Assembly: GCA_046727855.1 (NCBI GenBank)
Contig: JBKPDL010000020.1
Location: 1 to 29,886, forward strand
Reading direction: 5' to 3'
Origin: DASPWV01 sp046727855
GTDB taxonomy: Bacteria; Acidobacteriota; Vicinamibacteria; Vicinamibacterales; UBA2999
DNA: 29,886 nucleotides
The translations under genes and the position numbers were made by a program. The notes below the pieces were generated by a model, which made no database searches, had not been told where the DNA came from, and worked only from the letters and a program-made list of their open reading frames with translations. Shown one piece after another: positions 1 through 7,030 of the stretch (position 1 is its first letter; each line of letters begins with the position of its first letter).

Positions 1-65
1 GTTAGACCGTTATGCGGCCACAGACGTGAATTTTGTACGCGTTGTGGACCCGCATAACGGTCTAC
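1..65. repeat. Long imperfect hairpin, repeat copy 1
   Basis: Bases 3-17 pair perfectly with 50-64 (15 bp). After a two-base bulge, 18-22 pair with 43-47, and 24-26 can pair with 40-42, leaving a loop of about 13 bases. The left arm begins GTTAGACCGTTATGCGGC. The same 18-mer occurs with three transitions on the minus strand of the hairpin at 12935-13016, so this is a repeat family and not a lone terminator. The first seven bases fit the integron core consensus GTTRRRY, but no integrase is seen and the rest of an attC layout is not clearly present. Confidence 0.7.
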
Positions 66-151
66 GGCGCGCGGAGCGCGCCAAGCCAACAACAAGAACT
101 AGCCAAGGGCCGCGGAGTTAACCGGATATCAAGGGCAGGGCCCTTGGCTAG
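66..151. repeat. Two further hairpins upstream of the DUF6807 gene
   Basis: GGCGCGC at 66-72 and GCGCGCC at 76-82 form a perfect 7-bp stem with a 3-base loop. CTAGCCAAGGGCC at 99-111 and its perfect complement at 139-151 form a 13-bp stem with a 27-base loop. Neither is followed by a T-run, so they look like palindromic intergenic repeats and not intrinsic terminators. The second ends 75 bases before the start codon of the next gene. Confidence 0.65.
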
Positions 152-225
152 TGAGGGAACGGGTCGTTCGTCCAGCGATCGGTCAGGTTGTGCTAAGGTC
201 CTTCGCCACAAAGGAGTTGCGAACC

Positions 226-1263
226 ATGCGCGCGCTAGTAGGAGCCATGCTGCTGCCGGTTGTCGTCGCGACGCTGCAGGCGGCCGATCCTCGGATTCGC
301 GTCGTCGGCAACGAGTCGGCCCGCCGAGTCGATGTGACGATCGACGGGAAGCCGTTTACCTCGTACATCTGGCCGGCGACGATCATGAAGCCGGTGTTGT
401 ACCCGCTGCGCACCGCCACGGGCACGCTCGTGACGCGCGGGTTTCCGCTCGATCCGCGCAAAGGCGAGCGCGTCGACCACCCACATCATGTCGGACTCTG
501 GTTCAATCACGGCGACGTGAATGGGTTCGATTTCTGGAACAACTCCGACGCGATCGCCAAGGACCAGGCGGTGAAAATGGGGACCATCCACCACAAGCGC
601 ATTGTCAATGCCAAAAGCGGCGACGATCGCGGCGAACTCAGCGTCGAAGCCGAGTGGGTGAGTGGCGAGGGCACAGCGTTGCTGCGCGAGCAAACACAGT
701 TCGTCTTTCGCGGCAGCGCCGACACACGGGTGATCGATCGATACACGACGCTGACGGCGCTCGATCAGAAGGTGGTGTTGCGCGACAACAAGGAAAGCAC
801 GCTCGGCATTCGACTCGCGCGCGAGCTGGAGCAGCCGTCCAACCAGCCGGAGGTGTTCACTGACGCATCCGGGAAAGCGACCACGGTGCCGGTGCTCGAC
901 AACACTGGCGTCACTGGCGAATACGTCAGCAGTGAAGGAAAGAAGGGCGACGCCGTGTGGGGCACGCGCGGCAAGTGGACGCTCGTTGGCGGGCGGATTG
1001 GATCCGAGCCGATCTCGATCGCCATTCTCGACCACCCGGCCAATTTCGGCTACCCCACGCACTGGCACGCGCGCGGCTACGGCTTGTTTGCCGCGAATCC
1101 ACTCGGGCAAAAGGCTCTTGGTGACGGCAATGAGGAACTCAATTTGATCCTCGAACCTGGCAAATCCGCGACGTTTCGCTACCGCGTGATGATCCTCAAC
1201 GGCACCGGGGCGCTGGAACGTGTGGCCGCGGAATCAAAGAAGTTCGCCGGAGAACACTTTTAA
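226..1263 (+). CDS. Secreted DUF6807 (PmoA-like) family protein
   Basis: A 345-residue protein. The first ~19 residues (MRALVGAMLLPVVVATLQAA) form a signal peptide, so it is exported. The ATG at 226 was chosen over an in-frame ATG at 151 because AAGGAG at 211-216 lies nine bases upstream and the signal peptide follows directly. The body matches the DUF6807 family (Pfam-style 'methane oxygenase PmoA' proteins common in Acidobacteria and Planctomycetes). Key motifs are a histidine-rich DHPHHVGLWFNHGDVNGFDFW near residues 84-104 and HPANFGYPTHWHARGYGLF near the C-terminus. Despite the old name there is no evidence of methane oxidation. Family members usually sit among sugar-degradation genes and are thought to be periplasmic carbohydrate-related proteins, but none of those partners is here. 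It is convergent with the next gene, 41 bases apart. Confidence 0.85.
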   Translation: MRALVGAMLLPVVVATLQAADPRIRVVGNESARRVDVTIDGKPFTSYIWPATIMKPVLYPLRTATGTLVTRGFPLDPRKGERVDHPHHVGLWFNHGDVNGFDFWNNSDAIAKDQAVKMGTIHHKRIVNAKSGDDRGELSVEAEWVSGEGTALLREQTQFVFRGSADTRVIDRYTTLTALDQKVVLRDNKESTLGIRLARELEQPSNQPEVFTDASGKATTVPVLDNTGVTGEYVSSEGKKGDAVWGTRGKWTLVGGRIGSEPISIAILDHPANFGYPTHWHARGYGLFAANPLGQKALGDGNEELNLILEPGKSATFRYRVMILNGTGALERVAAESKKFAGEHF

Positions 1264-1304
1264 CGCGACGTAACTGCGACTCGCGCGCAGCCCGGAACCT
1301 CGTT

Positions 1305-2168
1305 TTATTTCGGTTTCCCGTATGTGGTCTCGGTTTCGACTGTGAATTTGCGATAGCTCGAGTATTCGGCCGCAACATCCACGCGCATCGCCTTCAGCAG
1401 CAACAGCCGCGCACTTCCGGTGTAACTCACGCTTGCCGGCAGCCACTCTTCACCATTGACCTTGCGCCGTTGAAACGCGCCGTGTGAGCCTTTGTGCACC
1501 CGCGCGAGCAGTCCAAGACCGTAGGACACATTGTCGAGTGCCTCGACCTCGAGCCGCACCAGCTCGTACTCGGTTTCGCTCACCCAGGCCTTGGCGGCGA
1601 AGTGCCGCAGTGCTCCGCCGTCGCGCGTGAGCGCTTTGACGCCTCGCTTCGGCGTGAGCGAAAAGACAATCGCGTCGTGGCCTTCCAACGTTTCGCGCCC
1701 GAGCATCCGGATGTCGTAGACACGAAACACATCGTCCACGAGCGCGGCGCTCTCGCGCCGCTCCTTTTCCCGTTCGCGCGCTTGTGCCGCACGGTCGCGA
1801 TCCGTCTGCTTTTCGAGCTTGCGCACATACTCCAGCACTTTTTTCTGGCGCTCGCGATCCTGCTTGTCCAATTCAGAAGCCGGCACCGGCTTGCCGTCGA
1901 CAGAAATCAGGCGGCGCCAGCGATCCTCGCCCGGAAGCGCGGGATAGCTCTCATAGACTTTCACGGTTTCGCGTGTGCTCCTGCCCGCCTTGTCGAGCGA
2001 GCGCTCGCGACGGGTCTCGAGGTACATGTAGCCGCTCTGCCGTTCTTCGTCGGTCGCGAGACGTTTGCGCACCTCCTGAGCGAACTTTTGCGCGTCGGGC
2101 AGCGGACGTTCCTGAGCCAACGCCGGAGTCGCGAGAAGGGCGCATGCCAGGAGCGCAGCGAAGCGCAC
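1305..2168 (-). CDS. Secreted protein of unknown function
   Basis: A 287-residue protein starting at a GTG (2168) with a clear signal peptide (VRFAALLACALLATPALAQ). The frame stays open upstream to 2996 but only because of high GC; the upstream part overlaps other genes and has no homology to this one. The mature protein has a highly charged, probably helical middle (residues ~90-135, rich in K/R/E/D, consistent with a coiled coil). A beta-rich C-terminal half follows, with phrases such as LGRETLEGHDAIVFSLTPKR and TGSARLLLLKAMRVDVAAEY. That half resembles outer-membrane lipoprotein-sorting or LolA/LppX-like folds found in many acidobacterial secreted proteins; I infer a fold similarity only and assign no function. 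It has no operon partner: the downstream gene is convergent and upstream there are only remnants. Confidence 0.7.
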   Translation of the reverse strand: MRFAALLACALLATPALAQERPLPDAQKFAQEVRKRLATDEERQSGYMYLETRRERSLDKAGRSTRETVKVYESYPALPGEDRWRRLISVDGKPVPASELDKQDRERQKKVLEYVRKLEKQTDRDRAAQAREREKERRESAALVDDVFRVYDIRMLGRETLEGHDAIVFSLTPKRGVKALTRDGGALRHFAAKAWVSETEYELVRLEVEALDNVSYGLGLLARVHKGSHGAFQRRKVNGEEWLPASVSYTGSARLLLLKAMRVDVAAEYSSYRKFTVETETTYGKPK

Positions 2169-2379
2169 GTACTTCTCTACACCGGAGCTTGCTTGACGTG
2201 GTCGCGCCGACGGGGCAGGAAACGCTGGCACAGTGTTACTTTCGGCCCATCTATTCGTCTTGCCTCGATGCCAGGCTCGTCCACTCACGTGAATTGAGGG
2301 ACTAGACGGTCGACGACACATTACGGCCGGGTCGCATTCGTTCAAGACTTGACCGCGGCGTAACGCTACAGTAGCGCGC

Positions 2380-2475
2380 ATGAAAATCTCCTGTGCCTTG
2401 ATCTCAATTGTCGCTGTTGCGGCGCTCTCATGGGGCACGGTCCTCGTACAAGAGCGCAAGCCGACGCGCGCTGGT
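2380..2475 (+). pseudogene. Orphan 5' end of an exported protein gene
   Basis: The frame begins MKISCALISIVAVAALSWG and looks like a signal peptide with its start codon. After about 30 residues it runs into sequence that makes sense only on the other strand, as an AraC-type helix-turn-helix. The short frame closes at 2568 without further recognisable protein. I read this as the surviving start of a gene whose body was lost in a rearrangement near 2475. It could be chance, since the stretch is short, but the hydrophobic core and the abrupt change make a remnant more likely. Confidence 0.4.
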
Positions 2476-2693
2476 AGCAGGTTCGCGCGCGGCGGCGCGC
2501 CCGAGATCTCGCGGCACTCGCGCACGAAGTGTGCCTGGTCTGCATACCCGCACCGCGCGGCGGTGTAGGCGCCTTTCTCGCGCACGTCAGCCTGTTCGAG
2601 CACGCGCAGCGCGTGCTGGAAGCGCGTGATGCGGGCGAAGCGCTTCGGCGAGATCCCGACCTGCACCTCAACGACTCGACGGCTAGGTGACGC
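2470..2693 (-). pseudogene. Remnant of an AraC-family regulator (C-terminal HTH)
   Basis: The minus strand reads VQVGISPKRFARITRFQHAL, then a helix-turn-helix segment with GYADQAHFVRECREISG. This is the second HTH and tail of an AraC/XylS regulator, matching the family pattern of a conserved GYxDQxHFxREF...G.xP. The N-terminal sensor domain and first HTH are missing. The fragment starts just upstream of the mscL promoter and ends where the orphan signal-peptide frame begins. It cannot make a functional regulator. It shares a reading frame with the downstream secreted-protein gene only by chance. Confidence 0.7.
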
Positions 2694-2714
2694 ACACGTT
2701 AGGGTGCGGGTGTC

Positions 2715-2744
2715 TTGAGCATCGGACGCGGAGGTCGCTAGACT
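2715..2744 (+). promoter_or_regulatory. Candidate mscL promoter
   Basis: TTGAGC (2715-2720) and TAGACT (2739-2744) are separated by 18 bases and lie 27 bases before the mscL ATG. A GGAGGG ribosome-binding site follows at about 2759-2764. The match to a sigma-70-type promoter is reasonable but is by eye only. Confidence 0.4.
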
Positions 2745-2771
2745 CGTTGATCGCGATCGGAGGGACAGCCG

Positions 2772-3224
2772 ATGTGGACCGAATTCCGCACTTTCATCGC
2801 TCGCGGCAATGTGATCGATCTCGCCGTCGGTGTCATCATCGGCGCGGCGTTCGGCAAGATCGTCACCACGCTGGTCGAGGGCATCCTCATGCCGCCGCTC
2901 GGACTGGCGCTCGGGCGAGTCGATTTCTCGAGCTTGTTTGTCGTGCTCGACAGGTCGAAGGCGATTCCGGCTTCGCTCGCTGCGGCGAAAGCGCAAGGTA
3001 TTCCGGTCATCGCCTTCGGCCAGTTGATGAACGACGTCATCAGCTTTCTGATCATCGCGCTCGCCGTGTTCGTGATTGTCAGGCAGGTCAATCGCATCAA
3101 AGGCGCCGTCGACAAACCCGCGGCGGCCGAAGCGAACACCAAGGAGTGTCCCTTCTGTGCCTCGACGATTTCGATCAAGGCGACGCGATGCCCGGAGTGC
3201 ACGTCGCAGTTAGCCGCCGCGTGA
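2772..3224 (+). CDS. mscL: Large-conductance mechanosensitive channel MscL with C-terminal zinc ribbon
   Basis: A 150-residue inner-membrane protein. The MscL signature is plain: an N-terminal amphipathic helix (WTEFRTFIARGNVIDLAVGV), a glycine/valine-rich TM1 (residues ~14-45, VIIGAAFGKIV), a periplasmic loop and TM2 (~84-105, MNDVISFLIIALAVFVIVR). It forms a homopentameric pore that opens under membrane tension to release solutes during hypo-osmotic shock. The unusual part is the tail: Cys126, Cys129, Cys140 and Cys143 in CPFC-x10-CPEC form a treble-clef or zinc-ribbon-like motif after the cytoplasmic helix region. Classical MscL lacks this motif; similar tails occur in some acidobacterial homologues (recalled, not checked). 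GGAGGG lies eight bases before the ATG. The gene stands alone. Confidence 0.95.
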   Translation: MWTEFRTFIARGNVIDLAVGVIIGAAFGKIVTTLVEGILMPPLGLALGRVDFSSLFVVLDRSKAIPASLAAAKAQGIPVIAFGQLMNDVISFLIIALAVFVIVRQVNRIKGAVDKPAAAEANTKECPFCASTISIKATRCPECTSQLAAA

Positions 3225-3283
3225 CAATGCAGCTCCGCGCAGATCGCGCGTTGGCAGGTGCGCGAGCGTTTGCCGCCGACCAT

Positions 3284-3373
3284 GCAGCGGGACCTTCAGG
3301 TTCGCGAATCCCACGTAACGCGGACGTTCAGGTTCGCGAATACCGTGTAGCGCGGACCTTCAGGTCCGCGAGC
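3284..3373. repeat. Three palindromic repeats, 32-base period
   Basis: The core GACCTTCAGGTTCGCGA (3291-3307) recurs with small changes at 3323-3339 and 3355-3371, exactly 32 bases apart. The last copy is a perfect palindrome: CGCGGACC, a TTCA loop, then GGTCCGCG (3351-3370). The array sits between the end of mscL and the end of cydB, which converge. It resembles REP/BIME-type intergenic palindromes and may also end transcription from both sides. Confidence 0.8.
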
Positions 3374-3404
3374 TGGAGTCTGCAACACATGCGAACGTCG
3401 GAAT

Positions 3405-4364
3405 CTATACCGCACGTCGCTTCTTGAAGACCGCGAACAGGAACCAGAGGGACGGGACTAGCACCGCGGCCCCGAGCGGCAAGCTTGCCGCTGTCAGCGC
3501 GAGCGTCGATCGCGGTGCGGCCGCGGCGGTGACGGTCACCTCCGGGTAGATCAGATACGGCCACTGCGCCACGCCCCATCCCAGCAGCAACGCGACGACC
3601 TGCGCTGCGCCAAACAGACGGGCGCGAGAAAACCGCCTTCGATAGAGCGCGGCCAACGAGAGCGGAGCGAGCAGCGTGCCGCCGGTCACGAAGAGGCCCG
3701 CCGGCCACGAGGTGAGACCTGCCCAGAGCCGCGGCGCATCGAGGCGCGTCAGCAGCAGCGTGAGCAGCGAGATGATGCCGGCAACCAACCAGCACGCGAT
3801 CGCGCGGCGCCGAAAGTCCTCTTTGACGTCCGCGTCGTCGGTTTCCCAGGCGAGATAGACGGCGGCGAGGTAGGCGCAAATCAGCAGTGCCAGTATCCCT
3901 ACCACGAGTGGAAAACGATCGATCCACGCCTGGCCGTCGGCTGAGATCGTGCCGAGCGACATGCCAAGGAGCATGGGCGTGACGGCGCTCGCCGCGCCGA
4001 AGATGCGGCCCCATGCTGCCTGCGCGGACGCACGTTCAGATCCGTACGCCCGAAACACGAAGGCGACGCCACGCAGCACGATTCCGATTAATACCAAATG
4101 CAGCGGCCAGAACAGATCGACGCTCGCCCTCGCATAGGCGGCCGGAAAACACGTGAAGAGCAGCACGATGAGAAAGATCAGCCACACGTGATTGGCTTCC
4201 CACACCGGCCCGATCGCTGCCGAAAGCGCTTGGCGATGCAAGCGCCGGCGCGGTCCAACGCTGAGAAGATCCCAGATACCGGCGCCGAAGTCCGCGCCGG
4301 CAAGCACGGCATAGGCGACAAGCGCGACCAGCATCACAGACGCAAGGAACGCGGCCAGTGTCAT
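3405..4364 (-). CDS. cydB: Cytochrome bd-type quinol oxidase subunit II
   Basis: A 319-residue polytopic membrane protein. Its N-terminus (MTLAAFLASVMLVALVAYAV followed by LAGADFGAGIWDLL) and the GPVWEANHVWLIF motif are diagnostic of CydB/CioB. About eight transmembrane segments follow in order. With CydA it forms the heme-containing bd oxidase that reduces oxygen to water using quinol, supporting respiration at low oxygen or in the presence of heme-copper oxidase inhibitors. Its ATG (4364-4362) overlaps the cydA stop (4363-4361) in an ATGA arrangement, so the two are translationally coupled. No cydX or cydCD gene is present in the window. Confidence 0.95.
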   Translation of the reverse strand: MTLAAFLASVMLVALVAYAVLAGADFGAGIWDLLSVGPRRRLHRQALSAAIGPVWEANHVWLIFLIVLLFTCFPAAYARASVDLFWPLHLVLIGIVLRGVAFVFRAYGSERASAQAAWGRIFGAASAVTPMLLGMSLGTISADGQAWIDRFPLVVGILALLICAYLAAVYLAWETDDADVKEDFRRRAIACWLVAGIISLLTLLLTRLDAPRLWAGLTSWPAGLFVTGGTLLAPLSLAALYRRRFSRARLFGAAQVVALLLGWGVAQWPYLIYPEVTVTAAAAPRSTLALTAASLPLGAAVLVPSLWFLFAVFKKRRAV

Positions 4365-5698
4365 TGCTGTCCTCGCGAGGCCGCCACGTCGGCAGGAGCT
4401 GCCGCCAGCCGCCGCAGGAAGAAAGTGAGCACCACGAGAAGACCGGCATAGAGGGCAGTGAAAAGCGTGAGCGAACCCCACACGTTCGCCACTGGCGTGA
4501 CCGCGTCTGCCGTTCGCATCACCTCGTAAATCGTCCACGGCTGGCGCCCTGCTTCGGTGACGACCCAACCGGCTTTGAGTGCGAGAAAGCCGAGCGGTGC
4601 GCAGATCACGAGTGCCGCAAGCATCGCCCGCGGCAGCGGCCCTTCGAGTCCACGCGACCGATGTCGCCACCGCACCGCCCAATACCAAGCAGCTGCAAGG
4701 AGCGTGACTACGCCGCTGCCAATCATGATCTGAAACGCGAGATGTGTGACCACGACGTTTGGCCATTCGTCGCGCGCAAAGCGATCGAGGCCCACCACTT
4801 CGGCGTTCGGGTCGAACGTCGCCAGGAAACTCAAGCCGCCGGGGATCTCAATAGCGTAGCGGGTCTCGCGACGTTCGGTATCGGGCAGGCCGCCGATCCG
4901 CAGCGGTGCCCCGCGTTCGGTCACGAACTGACCTTCCATTGCCGCGAGCTTCGCTGGCTGATGCACATGCGCGCGCTTGGCGAGAGCGTCGCCCAGGATC
5001 GGTTGTGTCACCGCGGCCACGCCGCCGATGGTCATGGCGACGGCCAGTCCGAGTCGCGCGTACCGTCCATCCTCCGTGCCACGGGTTAACACCCACGCGT
5101 AGCGGCCGGCGGCAGCAAAGCCAACCGCCTGATACGTCGAAAGCGCGGAGTGTGCCGCCATGACCGGCCACGCCGGATTGAGGAGCACGGCTAAGGCGTC
5201 GACATCGATTGGCAGACCGTCGGATCCGACTCGAAAGCCGACGGGGTTCTGCATCCAGGCGTTTGCGGCGAGCACGAGAATCCCGGAGAGCACGCCGCTC
5301 ACAGCCACCGCCCACCCGCAGAACAAGTGTTGCCGTGGTGAGAGGCGATTCCAGCCATACAGATAGAGCCCGAGAAAAATCGCCTCGATGAAAAACGCGT
5401 ATCCCTCGAGCGCAAAGGCAGGACCGATGAGCGGACCGGCGAACACCATGAAGCGCGGCCAGAGCAGTCCCAGCTCGAAGGAGAGCGCCGTGCCCGACAC
5501 CGCGCCGATCGCAAAGGTGACGGCGGTCAGCTTCGCCCACACGCGCGCCAATGCCAGCGCATCGTGATCGCGGTGGCGTATCCATCGCCGCTCCGCGATC
5601 AGCATCATCAGCGGCGTTGCCATGCCGATCGCGGCGAAGATCATATGGAAGCCCAGTGAGAGCTCCATCTGCAGCCGCGCGGCCGTGAGAGAAGACAT
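4361..5698 (-). CDS. cydA: Cytochrome bd-type quinol oxidase subunit I
   Basis: A 445-residue membrane protein. Expected heme ligands are present: His18 (LGFH, the b595 ligand region), His183 (AAHSALSTYQAVGF) and Met325 (FQIMIGSG), the b558 axial pair. The proton-path glutamates fall at Glu98 and Glu105 in LEGYAFFIEAIFLGLYLYGW. The quinol loop has Lys250 and Glu255 (KLAAMEGQ) but is short, and the total length matches the short-Q-loop CioA type, which includes cyanide-insensitive oxidases. The conserved GWVVTEAGRQPW segment is present near residue 390. GGGAG lies upstream of the ATG. The divergent barrel-protein gene starts only 20 bases away, so the cydAB promoter must lie inside that gene's coding region or the two share a very compact control region. 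Confidence 0.95.
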   Translation of the reverse strand: MSSLTAARLQMELSLGFHMIFAAIGMATPLMMLIAERRWIRHRDHDALALARVWAKLTAVTFAIGAVSGTALSFELGLLWPRFMVFAGPLIGPAFALEGYAFFIEAIFLGLYLYGWNRLSPRQHLFCGWAVAVSGVLSGILVLAANAWMQNPVGFRVGSDGLPIDVDALAVLLNPAWPVMAAHSALSTYQAVGFAAAGRYAWVLTRGTEDGRYARLGLAVAMTIGGVAAVTQPILGDALAKRAHVHQPAKLAAMEGQFVTERGAPLRIGGLPDTERRETRYAIEIPGGLSFLATFDPNAEVVGLDRFARDEWPNVVVTHLAFQIMIGSGVVTLLAAAWYWAVRWRHRSRGLEGPLPRAMLAALVICAPLGFLALKAGWVVTEAGRQPWTIYEVMRTADAVTPVANVWGSLTLFTALYAGLLVVLTFFLRRLAAAPADVAASRGQQ

Positions 5699-5718
5699 CG
5701 TCTATACTCCCGCCTGAC

Positions 5719-6315
5719 ATGAGCGGGCTGTGCCGGCGGACATTGCTGCTCGGCGCGACCGCACTGACATTAGCCGTGCCTGCACCAGTTGCGGCGCAGG
5801 GTGGGGCTGTCACCGAACTGGGTGCGGGTTATCAGTTGCTCCGCTCTGAAGGCGAAACGATCGCGGTGGGATGGTTTGCCGACATCTCGCGCGATGTGGC
5901 GAAGTCGATTGCCCTCGCGGGTCTCGTGTCGGGCGGCTATAAGGAGATCGAAACGCACTCGATCACCGGCATTTCCACCATCGACGTCGAAGCTGACGTG
6001 AGCATTCACACGTTCATGGGCGGTGTGCGCCTCCTGACCCGGCGCAACCCGCGCATCGTCCCGTTCGCGCAATTCCTGCTCGGTGGCATACGCGGCTCGG
6101 CATCGGTTTCGGGTACAACGACCATCAGCGGGCAGACGACCACGGTCGAGACCACGGATTCATCCACGGAGTTCGGCATGATGCTCGGCGGCGCCGTGAA
6201 CGTCGCCATGAGCGATCGAGCCGGTTTGCGGTTGGGCGGCGATTACATCCGCGTCTTCGTCGAAGGCGACGCGAACATCGCTCGTTTCACCGCGGGCGTG
6301 GTATTTCGCTTCTAG
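5719..6315 (+). CDS. Outer-membrane beta-barrel protein
   Basis: A 198-residue protein with a signal peptide (residues 1-27, LLLGATALTLAVPAPVAAQG). The mature part is made of alternating strands with glycine and aromatic residues: an opening ELGAGYQLLRSEG, a middle GGVRLLTRRNPRIVPFAQFLLGG, and a final strand TAGVVFRF ending in Phe. This is the classic pattern of an eight-stranded OmpA/OmpW-like barrel with C-terminal aromatic signature. The function of the barrel is unknown. Its ATG lies 20 bases from that of cydA, facing away, and no good ribosome-binding site is visible upstream, so translation may start from a leaderless or weakly led transcript. It converges with the DUF6152 gene. Confidence 0.75.
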   Translation: MSGLCRRTLLLGATALTLAVPAPVAAQGGAVTELGAGYQLLRSEGETIAVGWFADISRDVAKSIALAGLVSGGYKEIETHSITGISTIDVEADVSIHTFMGGVRLLTRRNPRIVPFAQFLLGGIRGSASVSGTTTISGQTTTVETTDSSTEFGMMLGGAVNVAMSDRAGLRLGGDYIRVFVEGDANIARFTAGVVFRF

Positions 6316-6328
6316 TTGCTAACGGGCT

Positions 6329-6346
6329 CAGGCGCACGCGCGCCTG
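6329..6346. terminator. Bidirectional hairpin between convergent genes
   Basis: CAGGCGC (6329-6335), an ACGC loop and GCGCCTG (6340-6346) form a perfect 7-bp GC stem in the 34-base gap between two converging genes. There is no T-run, so it may work as a weak or Rho-assisted terminator. Confidence 0.5.
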
Positions 6347-6349
6347 CGA

Positions 6350-6739
6350 TTACTGACGGTCGGGGTAGACGTTGAACGTCCGATCGCGCCAGATTACACG
6401 CTCCGTTTTGATCTCGAACCGCTTGGGATCGCGATGGCGGTGACCGTGCACCGTGACGCGGTCGCCGATTGGAATGATGCCCTCCCGCAAGCCGGCACTG
6501 GCGGTCCGCTGCGGCGGCGCCAGGACGGCGTCCCAAACCTGGTTATCGACGCGAATCTTCATCGACGCATGCGGGTTGGCGAGCGACACGGGCGTTTCCA
6601 GCGTGCCGGTCAGTTCGAACTCCGCGTCGAGATACCCGGCCCATCCGTGATGTGCGTTGAGCGGTTCGGACCGGAGGCTGAGGATTGACAATAGCGCGAT
6701 AGCAAACAGCGCACGGCAAACAGGTCGCAACTCGTGCAT
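6350..6739 (-). CDS. Exported DUF6152 family protein
   Basis: A 129-residue protein starting at the ATG at 6739, with a GGGGGAA ribosome-binding site about nine bases upstream. The first ~28 residues form a signal peptide (LFAIALLSILSLRSEPLNA). The mature protein begins HHGWAGYLDAEFELTGTLET and continues with LANPHASMKIRV and a C-terminal DRVTVHGHRHRDPKRFEIKT. This is the DUF6152 pattern: an HH-W start, an 'NPH' motif and a small beta-barrel (OB-like) ending. These proteins are periplasmic, often near copper or multi-drug efflux genes in acidobacteria and proteobacteria, and their role is unknown. No such neighbour is here. Its promoter region also carries the start of the divergent glycosyltransferase remnant. 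Confidence 0.75.
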   Translation of the reverse strand: MHELRPVCRALFAIALLSILSLRSEPLNAHHGWAGYLDAEFELTGTLETPVSLANPHASMKIRVDNQVWDAVLAPPQRTASAGLREGIIPIGDRVTVHGHRHRDPKRFEIKTERVIWRDRTFNVYPDRQ

Positions 6740-6783
6740 GACAAAGTTCCCCCTGTGCGAGATGCAGAACTGCAATGTATCAG

Positions 6784-7030
6784 ATGAACATTGGCTTCGT
6801 CCTCTCAACGCGCGGGCATGTGACCAGTAGACTGGACGATCGCCGACGAGCTGGCGTCCGGTCTTGCCGCGCGCGGCCATCGCGTGACCATGCTGGCGGG
6901 ATTTCGTTCGCGCGCCGTGCGCCGCAACGATTTGCCTGCCGACATTGATGTGCTTTGGCACAGAGTGATTCTCGGAACTGGCGAAGCCACGGGACGGTTC
7001 GCGTTCAAGTTGACCGTGGATCGAACTCCG
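6784..7030 (+). pseudogene. Frameshifted 5' fragment of a GT4-type glycosyltransferase
   Basis: From the ATG at 6784 the frame reads MNIGFVLSTRG, the usual start of a family-4 glycosyltransferase. About 14 codons later it goes out of frame. From 6830 the other frame continues DWTIADELASGLAARGHRV and then TMLAGF, the standard first beta-alpha unit of the GT-B donor/acceptor domain. A net one-base change near 6825-6830 joins the two. Similarity fades after about 7000, where the sequence meets the 3' end of the truncated TonB receptor on the other strand. About 65 of an expected ~380 residues remain. It is clearly non-functional. Confidence 0.7.

Noticed and set aside
2349..2372. Promoter TTGACC/TACAGT upstream of the orphan signal peptide
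   Set aside because: The spacing is only 12 bases, too short for a sigma-70 promoter.
1305..2996. One long minus-strand frame of over 560 codons
   Set aside because: Only the first ~287 codons from the 3' end form a protein with a signal peptide. The rest overlaps an AraC remnant and is antisense to mscL; it stays open because of high GC.
3284..3373. CRISPR-like regular repeats
   Set aside because: The 32-base period contains no separate spacers: units are contiguous, palindromic and degenerate, and no cas gene is near.
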